A stretch of DNA of 24,271 nt, taken from positions 1 to 24,271 of the forward strand of contig CAYXDC010000049.1 of assembly GCA_964463505.1 (NCBI GenBank), in the 5' to 3' direction. The position numbers were made by a program, and so were the translations under genes. Positions within the stretch are counted from its first letter, which is position 1; each line of letters begins with the position of its first letter. This stretch comes from JAJZSS01 sp964463505. Lineage in GTDB: Bacteria; Chloroflexota; Anaerolineae; Anaerolineales; UBA4823. This document shows positions 15,422 to 22,642 of this stretch, piece after piece. Under the pieces are notes generated by a model. The model was given only the letters and a program-made list of their open reading frames with translations, ran no database searches and was not told the origin of the DNA.

Positions 15422-16084
15422 CTACTCGTATTGTGATTTATCCCAGAAGTTGGTGAAGCGCCGGATGCCATCATGGGTGTAAGGATGGTCGAAGGCTTCC
15501 TGGAACACAGACAGACCAGCGGTAACAATATCAGCGCCCGAAACAGCCGAATCGACAATCTGGCGCCCATTACGAACTGCAGCTACGATAATCTCCGTAG
15601 AGAAACCGTAATTATCGCGGATGGCAACAATGTCATCGATGAAACCGCGTGTCTCTTCACCATTGGTTTCTTTCCAACCAATAAACGGTGAAACAAAATA
15701 AGCGCCAGATTTCATGGCCATCAATGCTTGAGCTGCGTTGAATACGAGGGTGATATTGGTGCGGATATTCATTTGCGCCAGCGTGCGCGCCACCTTGAAA
15801 GCCGGCTCGATACATTGAAGCTTTATCACGAAGTTGGGTGAAATCGCAGCCAGTTTCTCTGCCTCTGTGAGCATATCCTGATAGGTAACAAAGTGTGGAT
15901 TGACTTCCACAGATATCGGTTTATCGGTGCCTTCTACCAGTTTGGCGATGTTGCGGATAGTGGTCATGAAAGGTTTACCAGCAACCTGGACGTGGCGCGG
16001 GTTCGTGGTAATGCCATCAATATCAAAAGCATCCAACGCATAACTCACTTCTTCTTCAATGGCACTGTCAAGAAATAGCTTCAT
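15422..16084 (-). CDS. Transaldolase / fructose-6-phosphate aldolase-like protein (FSA/TalC type)
   Basis: This 220-residue protein fits the short transaldolase subfamily, class I aldolases that form a Schiff base. The N-terminus MKLFLDSA is characteristic, and the catalytic lysine is Lys88 in NFVIKLQ. NITLVFNAAQALMAMKSGA (110-128), VSPFIGW (131-137) and AAVRNGRQIVDSAVSGADI (168-186) match family blocks. Differences are TTNPR for TTNPS (26-30) and IKLQ for the usual IKIP, both near the active site. AGGAGAG precedes the ATG. FSA enzymes cleave fructose-6-phosphate to dihydroxyacetone and glyceraldehyde-3-phosphate, and relatives use other ketose phosphates. The TIM-like gene downstream suggests the two handle an aldolase product. 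The exact substrate is not known. Confidence 0.88.
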   Translation of the reverse strand: MKLFLDSAIEEEVSYALDAFDIDGITTNPRHVQVAGKPFMTTIRNIAKLVEGTDKPISVEVNPHFVTYQDMLTEAEKLAAISPNFVIKLQCIEPAFKVARTLAQMNIRTNITLVFNAAQALMAMKSGAYFVSPFIGWKETNGEETRGFIDDIVAIRDNYGFSTEIIVAAVRNGRQIVDSAVSGADIVTAGLSVFQEAFDHPYTHDGIRRFTNFWDKSQYE

Positions 16085-16182
16085 CAGAACTCTCCTGTGT
16101 TGGAAAAATAATTGATAAGGTGAAGAGGGTCAACATTTCCCGGATCCAGCATTCCATCCAATAAATGTTACCCAAGCATAAA

Positions 16183-17424
16183 TCAGAGTTGCTCCGGATT
16201 AAGATAGAACAAGTTCGTCAATGCCAGAGAGGCTGCCCCGACAATCCCCGCCTGCCAGCCAAAACTGGTTGCCCTCAGTTCAACTTTTTTACCCAAACCA
16301 GCAAAAGCAGTCCCACCCAGGGTTTCTCGAGCAATGGGAAGGATCAAGTCTTGCCCCTGGACATACAAACCACCCAAGACGATCATCTGCGGGTTGAGAA
16401 GGTTTACCAAATTAGCCAAAGCGATTCCCAGATAATGCGAGGCTAGTTCAACAATTTCTATGGCTTGTGGGTCACCTTCTCGCGCCGCCTGGAACAAGAG
16501 ATCGCTTCGTCGACCCTCGCCTGACTGAAGCTTAGCCGCCAGCAATCCAGTGGGGTGCGCTAAAGCAGCTCGCTCGGCCTCCTGGACCAGGGCTGGCTCT
16601 GATACTAAAGTCTCCAGACAACCACATTGTCCACAGCGGCAATTCTTACCATTGCGAGCTTCAATGATCATATGCCCAATTTCACCCGCCCCCAGGTCCG
16701 CGCCGCGCAGCAACCGGTTACCAATTACAATCCCCGATCCAACCCCTGCACGCCCATACACAAATGCCAGCGAACTAATACTCCGCCCAGCGCCGAAGAA
16801 AGCTTCACCCAACGCCATGGCTTTCACGTTATTGTCTACGACCACCGGTAAATTCAATTGCTCACTCAGCCAATCTCGGATCGGTACGTTTTGCCAGCCC
16901 AGGTTATAGGACATAAGGTTGACCCCGGTCATATAATTGACCAGGCCGGCTGCTCCTACCCCAACGCCCATGATGCGCTGGCGATCTAATTTACTCTCAG
17001 TGATGATATTCTCGATCTGTTGGGTTATTTCCTGAAAAATTTTCTCAGGCGGTGTTGCTCGAGAGAAGGTATACGAGTGACTGATATATATCTCAGCTTT
17101 TAGGTTGGCGATCGCGATGCGATACAGCTCGACGCCAATCTGAACGCCAATTGCAAAACGAGCATCCTTGTTCAGGCGCAAGGCCGAACGCGGACGACCT
17201 ACCCCTCTACGACCGGATAGCTGCTCAGTGCCCTCTTCGTCCACCAGGCCCAGGGCTAATAATTCGTCGATAATATTGGTTATGGTCGTGGTGGAGAGGG
17301 AAGTTTGTTCAGCGATCTGAACCCGATAAGCCGGCTCATGGTAAAGCAGGCGCAGCAAGACTGCACGCATGTTGTGAGCCTTGACTCGATTAATATTGCT
17401 CCCTACAATTGTTGAACTGATCAT
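16183..17424 (-). CDS. ROK-family transcriptional repressor (NagC/XylR type)
   Basis: The protein has about 413 residues from the ATG at 17424; a TTG at 17448 overlaps the operator and would add eight residues. The N-terminus is a winged HTH (MRAVLLRLLYHEPAYRVQIA, then STTTITNIIDELLALGLV). The rest is a ROK sugar-binding domain with GRAGVGSGIVIGNRLLRGA, GEIGHM and a zinc motif NCRCGQCGCLE (four Cys plus His). The usual kinase motif NDAN reads DNNV, so the catalytic Asp is replaced and the protein is probably a regulator without kinase activity. It sits between the NagA and FSA-like genes. A 29-bp palindrome 22 bp upstream is its likely autoregulatory operator, and a near-copy lies before the NagB-like gene. 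A phosphorylated amino sugar is a likely inducer, by analogy with NagC. Confidence 0.92.
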   Translation of the reverse strand: MISSTIVGSNINRVKAHNMRAVLLRLLYHEPAYRVQIAEQTSLSTTTITNIIDELLALGLVDEEGTEQLSGRRGVGRPRSALRLNKDARFAIGVQIGVELYRIAIANLKAEIYISHSYTFSRATPPEKIFQEITQQIENIITESKLDRQRIMGVGVGAAGLVNYMTGVNLMSYNLGWQNVPIRDWLSEQLNLPVVVDNNVKAMALGEAFFGAGRSISSLAFVYGRAGVGSGIVIGNRLLRGADLGAGEIGHMIIEARNGKNCRCGQCGCLETLVSEPALVQEAERAALAHPTGLLAAKLQSGEGRRSDLLFQAAREGDPQAIEIVELASHYLGIALANLVNLLNPQMIVLGGLYVQGQDLILPIARETLGGTAFAGLGKKVELRATSFGWQAGIVGAASLALTNLFYLNPEQL

Positions 17425-17446
17425 AGTTGAGGGACCCCATTGCGTC

Positions 17447-17475
17447 AATTAATTATTCAAGTTGAATAATTAATT
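17447..17475. promoter_or_regulatory. Perfect 29-bp palindrome, ROK operator
   Basis: Two 14-bp arms (AATTAATTATTCAA and its exact complement) flank a central G, immediately upstream of the ROK gene. Size, AT-rich arms and position resemble NagC/XylR-type ROK operators. A second, 25/28-matching copy lies at 9971-9999. Confidence 0.88.
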
Positions 17476-17549
17476 ATTATTCTATCTACAAACCAATACT
17501 CAGTCAAGGGGGAATTGCGCGCGGCGACTGTTCGGTATTTTCAGTGCGC

Positions 17550-18710
17550 TCAAGCCTCATACACCAGCTCGCCTTGCACCCAACAACGCACAACTTGTAA
17601 ATCCGGCGTCACCAAAACCAGATCAGCCTGAAATCCAGGAGCAATCTGACCGATCAAATCTCCCATGCCGAGCAAATCTGCCGGGGTGGTCGTCAGGCAG
17701 GTCAGCGCATCTCCCAGCGAACAACCGCTATAGGCTATTAAATTTCGTATGGCGTCCGTGTGCGTCAGAATACTGCCCGCCAGCACACCGTTCAACAACC
17801 TGGCGGAGGATGCATCCACATTTACTTCATAATCTCCTAATACGTATTTACCGGGGGGCATCCCCAACGCAGCCATCGCATCACTTACCAGGGTCAACCG
17901 ACCCGGCCCAGTCAGTTTCCAGATCAGCTCGACCAGTGCCGGGTGAACATGAATTCCATCTGCGATCAAACCAAAGCGCAGCCCTGGCTGGGCCAGAACC
18001 GCGCCTGGCAATCCAGGTTCAAACTGCAATAGAGGCGACATGGCGTTGAAAAGATGGGTCGCATAGCGGACGCCGCAGCGGAAACCCTCCCGAGCTTGGT
18101 CGAACGTTGCCATGGAATGCCCTGAACTGACCACTATCCCTCGGCGCGTCAATTCCGAAATGATCTCCAGCGCACCAGGCAACTCGGGAGCGAGAGTAAC
18201 GAGCAGTACACCTGTATCAGGAGATAAACCCGCATAATCGTCCAGGCTGGGCGAGCGCAGATATTCCGGACGATGAGCGCCCTTGCGTTCAGGATTCAGG
18301 AACGGCCCCTCTATATGCAATCCGAGAGGTCGCGCGCCCCGGAAACCCGCAGGAGCTCCGGCCTGGAGCAAAGCCTGGGCGCGGGCAATGCGCTCCAGAG
18401 GCGAGGTGATGATCGTTGGCAGGAAGCTGGTTACACCGAAACGCGGCAATTTCTGGGCAACCGGGTAGATCGCATCGGGCTCAGCGGTGAAATCCAGGCC
18501 AAACGCCCCATTGATCTGGAGCTCAATCAGTCCAGGGATCAGTATCAGTCCGTTTGCATCGATATGCTCTGCATCGGACCAACCCGTCGTCGGAACGGCA
18601 TCATCTACACGAAAAATACGCCCATTTTCCACCATTACGGCCTTATTCAATAGCCTGTCAAATGGCGTATAGATATCCGCTCCACGAATTATCTTCCGTG
18701 ATATGCCCAT
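17550..18710 (-). CDS. nagA: N-acetylglucosamine-6-phosphate deacetylase
   Basis: This 386-residue amidohydrolase removes the acetyl group of GlcNAc-6-phosphate in the cytosol, giving glucosamine-6-phosphate. The first metal motif reads ELQINGAFG (63-71), the Gln/Asn form seen in E. coli NagA, rather than HxH. Metal and catalytic residues are Glu134 (HIEGPFLNP), His198 (SSGHS), His219 (ATHLFNAMSPL) and Asp277 (LVSDAMAALGMPPGKY). DGIHVHP (251-257) contributes to substrate binding. Length is normal. AAGGA lies upstream of the ATG. It is the first gene of the minus-strand sugar block; a ROK gene follows after 125 bp containing the operator, so nagA may have its own promoter. Related deacetylases act on GalNAc-6-phosphate (AgaA), which cannot be excluded. 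Confidence 0.94.
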   Translation of the reverse strand: MGISRKIIRGADIYTPFDRLLNKAVMVENGRIFRVDDAVPTTGWSDAEHIDANGLILIPGLIELQINGAFGLDFTAEPDAIYPVAQKLPRFGVTSFLPTIITSPLERIARAQALLQAGAPAGFRGARPLGLHIEGPFLNPERKGAHRPEYLRSPSLDDYAGLSPDTGVLLVTLAPELPGALEIISELTRRGIVVSSGHSMATFDQAREGFRCGVRYATHLFNAMSPLLQFEPGLPGAVLAQPGLRFGLIADGIHVHPALVELIWKLTGPGRLTLVSDAMAALGMPPGKYVLGDYEVNVDASSARLLNGVLAGSILTHTDAIRNLIAYSGCSLGDALTCLTTTPADLLGMGDLIGQIAPGFQADLVLVTPDLQVVRCWVQGELVYEA

Positions 18711-18904
18711 TGCATGTCCTTTTTTGTTGGATCAAGCCAAGTAACCCGGCCTCAGTTTTGGATCGCCCTTCTATAACTCTTTATACCACCCTAATGTTAT
18801 GATTAGCAATAGAATCATGATCGATCAGCAGGAGCGAAGAACAGGGGTGTTTGAGACCGACATCACCGCTCTACATAAAATGAGATCTTATGGAGGAACT
18901 TGAT

Positions 18905-19624
18905 ATGACGGAACCATTCGATCATCCAATACATTCACAACGTTTTGACCTTGAGCACACAACACGCAGTGAATTCATCAATGCCATGGTGCACCTCTAT
19001 CGTGGCGAGCTGAGTGAGGCTACAGCCTGGCGTACACGCATCGACACCACCACTCATTGGGCAGTAGTCTTGAGCGCCACAGCACTAAGCTTCGTATTTA
19101 GTGACAAGAGCGCTGAACGCCACGTACTGATCCCCATTATCTCCCTATTTTGCACTTTCTTAATGCTGATGGAGGCGCGCCGTTATCGTTTTTTTGACAT
19201 CTGGCGCTCGCGTGCCCGCATGATTGAGATAAATTTCTATCGCCCTCTGCTAAACGGCTCAAAAGTGGAAATGCCCGAATGGGCTGACACTCTGGCTCAC
19301 GACATGGAATGGCCACACTTTCATATGCCCTGGTGGGAGGCGCTGGGCCGGCGTTTACGACGCAACTACCAGTGGATCTATGCAATTCTATTGGGTAGCT
19401 GGGTGGTCGTCCTGATGTCGCATCCGACATCAACCACATCGTTAACAGAAATAATCTCCCGTGCATCCATCGGACCTTTCTCAGGGCGTCTCGTTGTTGT
19501 CGGAATGCTCGTTTATTATGGCTCTCTGCTTGTTCTGGGGATTTACAGCTATTGGTTCAGCCATTTCAAGAAAAGTTTGCCGGCAGGACACCCGGGACGG
19601 CTGAGCGCAGAACATCAAGATTAA
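18905..19624 (+). CDS. DUF2270 integral membrane protein
   Basis: This encodes 239 residues. An ATG at 18890 is in frame, but GGAGGA lies between it and the ATG at 18905, so the latter is chosen. Helices are predicted near 49-65, 73-90, 156-174 and 195-217. Conserved-looking segments include EFINAMVHLYRGELSEATAWRTRID before the first helix and MEARRYRFFDIWRSRARMIE after the second, which fit the DUF2270 family. The central segment (about 100-150) is rich in Trp and His. No function is established for the family. It is transcribed divergently from nagA and is not obviously part of either neighbouring system. Confidence 0.85.
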   Translation: MTEPFDHPIHSQRFDLEHTTRSEFINAMVHLYRGELSEATAWRTRIDTTTHWAVVLSATALSFVFSDKSAERHVLIPIISLFCTFLMLMEARRYRFFDIWRSRARMIEINFYRPLLNGSKVEMPEWADTLAHDMEWPHFHMPWWEALGRRLRRNYQWIYAILLGSWVVVLMSHPTSTTSLTEIISRASIGPFSGRLVVVGMLVYYGSLLVLGIYSYWFSHFKKSLPAGHPGRLSAEHQD

Positions 19625-19982
19625 GATTACGGAGTTTTGATATCCAAAATCCTGACAAGCCGAAATCTCAGGCGACCGCTTGTATGTCGCAGACGGCACC
19701 TCTGGCCTGGTCATGCTGGATTTAAGCAATCCTTCCCAGCCTGTAAAAGTGGGTCAATATCGTACAGGGGGCACGGTGCGCAGCGCGTGGGTTAATGGGA
19801 ATGTGGCTTATCTGACAGACTGGACCAAAGGCTTGTATGCCGTAGATATATCGAATCCAGCCCAAATTGACTTGATCGATTACAGCCTTGTACTAGGACG
19901 GGCGCGGGATGTTCGCTACCAGGATGGTTATGTGTACCTGGCAGCCTATGAAGGTGGTTTCAGGATTTACTCAGCACTCTGA
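19625..19982 (+). pseudogene. Remnant of an LVIVD-repeat beta-propeller protein
   Basis: The last 100 codons encode LVIVD-type repeats: VADGTSGLVMLDLSNPSQPVK, then YLTDWTKGLYAVDISNPAQ and YLAAYEGGFRIYSAL. The frame starts with an in-frame TGA followed by AEISGDRLYVADG, which is a normal repeat continuation. Just upstream, in another frame, LRSFDIQNPDKP is again a typical repeat end. A frameshift and a missing N-terminal portion therefore broke the gene. A TTG at 19680 would be a poor start without a ribosome site. Such proteins are normally secreted or surface-anchored propellers, and only the C-terminal end survives here. It follows the DUF2270 gene directly. Confidence 0.75.
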
Positions 19983-20006
19983 GAAAATTATTTGCCAGAA
20001 AGCAGT

Positions 20007-20222
20007 TTATGGTAGTTTGAGTGCTTCCAGGGGCGCAAGATGGATGTCTGCGGCTGGCTTTGAGCTGAAAACAGCCTGTGTATAGGGGTGGTTAACTTGG
20101 GCACAGTACGGGCAAGTCAGACGCCCGGACAAAAGGGGACGCCCACACTGCAGGCAATGCACTCCCACCAACCGGTAACGGAACTGCCGTAGTCTCCATT
20201 GAACACTGGGTTGGGTATTCAT
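20007..20222 (-). CDS. Small zinc-ribbon protein, last gene of the respiratory operon
   Basis: This 71-residue protein contains two Cys pairs, CLQCGRP (23-29) and CPYC (37-40), forming a probable zinc ribbon. Its C-terminal half has no obvious motif. The ATG overlaps the upstream stop codon (ATGA), so translation is coupled to the polytopic membrane protein. Small zinc ribbons near cofactor-assembly genes could bind metal or assist a membrane partner, but this is speculation. No transmembrane segment is present. Confidence 0.75.
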   Translation of the reverse strand: MNTQPSVQWRLRQFRYRLVGVHCLQCGRPLLSGRLTCPYCAQVNHPYTQAVFSSKPAADIHLAPLEALKLP

Positions 20223-20824
20223 GCCAGGTAAAATCCGAACACAAAAGCAGCCGTCATCAGTACCAGCAATCCCGGTAGAACCGCCAGAATCATACTTCTA
20301 CTCAGAATGGGATGACCAGTCTTCAGGAAAGACAACAGCAGGCCGCCTAAACCAATCAGACCACCGCCCACACCCACCAGGAGAAAGCCCAGCGGCGTCC
20401 TTCCAGTCAGGCTGAGGTAGAACGGTAGACCAAAAATTAGCAGGCCAGAGATGCCATGCACCACCATCAGGGAAAGTGTGGCGAGATTCCCGGGCAGGAG
20501 CAGGCGCGTAGCCAATACTAAAACGAAGCCAACAACAACCAGGAGTAGATAGGTCGTTTGCCATTCAGGAAAATGCTCGGCAACAATACCTAAGGATAAG
20601 CTCAGTGGGATCAACGTCGCCACGATCGCCACGAACGAACTGTCCAAAATTTCCATTCCAATGATCAAAATCAGCAGGCCAGCAATTAACAATACCCCAA
20701 AAGCAACCGTGTAAGCAACGATCACCATGGTTGGCTTTCCGTCGATCCCAGCTACCACTTGATAGGCCGCCAACAAGCCAGTCAGTAGTAACAAAATACG
20801 GTCGAGCATAGATAGTTTGGCCAT
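20219..20824 (-). CDS. Polytopic membrane protein in the heme-copper operon, function unknown
   Basis: This 201-residue, very hydrophobic protein has about six or seven transmembrane helices. The first is near 10-28, and polar turns occur at AEHFPEWQ (82-89) and SLTGRTPLG. No heme- or copper-binding pattern such as HxH or CxxxC is evident, although VVHGISG contains one histidine within a helix. Its start overlaps the heme O synthase stop (TAATG) and its stop overlaps the zinc-ribbon start (ATGA), so the three are translationally linked. An assembly or accessory role for the oxidase-like protein is plausible but unproven. I do not recognise the family. Confidence 0.78.
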   Translation of the reverse strand: MAKLSMLDRILLLLTGLLAAYQVVAGIDGKPTMVIVAYTVAFGVLLIAGLLILIIGMEILDSSFVAIVATLIPLSLSLGIVAEHFPEWQTTYLLLVVVGFVLVLATRLLLPGNLATLSLMVVHGISGLLIFGLPFYLSLTGRTPLGFLLVGVGGGLIGLGGLLLSFLKTGHPILSRSMILAVLPGLLVLMTAAFVFGFYLA

Positions 20825-21735
20825 TAGATCGCCTGTAATAGGATCAACAGCATGGTGTTCAGCATATACAAAGAGGCGTACTTGAATAAACCGAAGTTCA
20901 CCTTCTCAGATGGCTTGATCAGGCTCACCCCTGCCAGGAAGAACATCCCCACGGATAGAACCGAAAGCAAGCGCAGATAACCCCAGTCCAAGCCGATCAG
21001 AAATGCAGCATATCCGAATGATCCGGCTGCCAGCACGCTTGCCAGGGCAATGATCAGCCGTGTAACTCCATAGCCATACTCAGAGGGGAATGTGGGCACA
21101 CCAGCGCGTTTGTAATCATCATAGTAGCGCATATTGAAGGTCATGATATGGGTGGGGATCCAACACAAGACTCCCAGAGCGAGCAATAAGCCGACTGCGT
21201 CAATCTCGCCTACTGCTAAAACACGTCCAGCCAGCACAGGCATACCGCCGGAGATACCACCCCAGATGATCGACCAGGGTGTCCGGCGCTTCAGCCACAT
21301 GGTATAAACTACCACATCAAAAAACAACCCGGCAAATACGACCAGCCCGTACAGGGGCTGCATGAGCAGACCCCAGGCTACGCCAGTAATGGAGAGCCCC
21401 AGCCCCAGGATCAGCCCCGTGCGGGGGCTGATCTGTCCGGAGGGGATGGGCCGCCCGGTCGTCCGTCCCATCCTGGCATCGATATCCCGGTCATACACCA
21501 TATTCAAAACCGTGCTACCGCTGATTGCCAGAAACAAGCTGCCAGCCAACGCCGCTAGAGTGGAAAAGTTGGTCACTGGACAGGCGAAGCTAACAAAACC
21601 AGCCATACCAGTAGCCAGTAATAATCCAGTTTGCAGGCTTTTGATCAGCTTCCAGTACAGGCGTAATTTCGTTTTCATTACCCGAAAGACAACTGATTGA
21701 GGAGCAAGCTTGTGGGTTTGGGCTGAAGTTGCCAT
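20824..21735 (-). CDS. ctaB: Heme O synthase (protoheme IX farnesyltransferase)
   Basis: This 303-residue UbiA-superfamily prenyltransferase adds a farnesyl group to heme b to give heme O, in the membrane. The first Asp-rich motif is NMVYDRDIDARMGRT followed by GRPIPSG (78-100). KRRTPWSIIWGGISGGMPVL is diagnostic of the CtaB/CyoE branch, and the second motif is YYDDYKRAGVPTFP. Nine helices are expected and visible. The start at 21735 has AGGTAG upstream; an internal ATG about 20 residues in is an alternative. It lies 10 bp after the FGE-fold lipoprotein gene and overlaps the next gene. Its presence implies that the oxidase-like protein of the same operon carries heme O or heme A, or that it serves another oxidase in the cell. 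Confidence 0.93.
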   Translation of the reverse strand: MATSAQTHKLAPQSVVFRVMKTKLRLYWKLIKSLQTGLLLATGMAGFVSFACPVTNFSTLAALAGSLFLAISGSTVLNMVYDRDIDARMGRTTGRPIPSGQISPRTGLILGLGLSITGVAWGLLMQPLYGLVVFAGLFFDVVVYTMWLKRRTPWSIIWGGISGGMPVLAGRVLAVGEIDAVGLLLALGVLCWIPTHIMTFNMRYYDDYKRAGVPTFPSEYGYGVTRLIIALASVLAAGSFGYAAFLIGLDWGYLRLLSVLSVGMFFLAGVSLIKPSEKVNFGLFKYASLYMLNTMLLILLQAI

Positions 21736-21745
21736 ATTCTACCTA

Positions 21746-22642
21746 TTATCTCACACAACGAAAACCAGCATTTGGGCTCATATACTCAGGACCAGAGCTA
21801 TTGCGCATCCAGGTGCGCAGCATAAATTCATATTCTGCTTTGCTGCCACCGCGCAGATAACGATAGTGCTGATCTGGATAGTCATCTAATGTCCATTGCC
21901 ATACATTGCCGGCCATATCATACACACCATACGGGCTGGGTGAGTCGATGGTCTGGTAGCCTTCATATGTCTGCCCATTGTAAAAACCAACTGGTGTGGT
22001 ATCTCCGGCTTTGCCTAAAGTCCATTCAAACGGGTCACGGCTGAAATAGGCATTAACATGCGCATTATTAAATTCCTCGCCCCAGGGGAAAGGACGCCCA
22101 TCGGTGCCTCGCGCGGCTTTCTCCCATTCAAGCTCGGTAGGTAATCGCCAACCATAGTAATCACAGTATGCGTTTGCTCCAAACCAGCTTACCATCACCA
22201 CCGGGTGGTTTTCATAGCCAGCGCGCGCAGAGAATATGCCGTTGGATTGATCAATGCGCAGGCTGTCGTCAGCCAGTGGAACATGTGGGTAATCCCCAGC
22301 AGGGATTTCCATTTCATGCTCGTAGGCATGGAATTCTTCACCCGGATGATACCCAGCGATATAATCCCCATCCACTTTGAGCGTTCCGTCAGCCAGGGAG
22401 GCATTCAGATATTCAGCAAACTGCGTATTCGTCACAAGGGTGACCATCATTTCGTAATCATAGTCAATGGTCTGGGTATGATTAAACTGACCTTCAAAGA
22501 ATTCACCGGCTGGGATCAAAGCCCAATTCTCTGGATCAACACCCGTATCCACAACCAGAGGTGGATTCGATTGAGAGAGTATAGGTGCGCAACCAATGAG
22601 CCCAAACGCCAGGAAAGCGACCAGGATTGTTGTGCGCTTCAT
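21746..22642 (-). CDS. FGE-sulfatase-fold lipoprotein, apparently non-catalytic
   Basis: This 298-residue protein has a lipoprotein signal (MKRTTILVAFLAFGLIGC, lipid Cys at 18) and is predicted to be anchored outside the cytoplasmic membrane. The ATG at 22642 has a full AGGAGGTG site; an upstream extension to 22687 lies inside the preceding gene. The body is a formylglycine-generating-enzyme/SUMF1 fold: VMVSWFGANAYCDYYGWRLP, TELEWEKAARG, PFPWGEEF, GVYDMAGNVWQWT, YLRGGS and AGFRCVR. The region after RGGS has no cysteines where true FGEs have their catalytic pair, so sulfatase activation is unlikely. NirV, an FGE-fold partner of copper nitrite reductase, is a precedent for this fold in nitrogen-oxide respiration. 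Start and upstream stop overlap (ATGA), so it is coupled to the oxidase-like gene. Confidence 0.9.
   Translation of the reverse strand: MKRTTILVAFLAFGLIGCAPILSQSNPPLVVDTGVDPENWALIPAGEFFEGQFNHTQTIDYDYEMMVTLVTNTQFAEYLNASLADGTLKVDGDYIAGYHPGEEFHAYEHEMEIPAGDYPHVPLADDSLRIDQSNGIFSARAGYENHPVVMVSWFGANAYCDYYGWRLPTELEWEKAARGTDGRPFPWGEEFNNAHVNAYFSRDPFEWTLGKAGDTTPVGFYNGQTYEGYQTIDSPSPYGVYDMAGNVWQWTLDDYPDQHYRYLRGGSKAEYEFMLRTWMRNSSGPEYMSPNAGFRCVR

Noticed and set aside
16085..16182. Third ROK operator upstream of the FSA-like gene (near AAAATAATTGAT)
   Set aside because: Only a partial half-site is visible, without the matching arm.
18799..18828. Inverted repeats ATGATT-N8-AATCAT and TGATCGATCA upstream of nagA and the DUF2270 gene
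   Set aside because: They are short, AT-rich and unlike the ROK operator; chance occurrence is likely.
21746..22642. Assignment as an active formylglycine-generating enzyme for sulfatases
   Set aside because: No cysteines occur at the catalytic positions after RGGS, and the protein is a lipoprotein in a respiratory operon.
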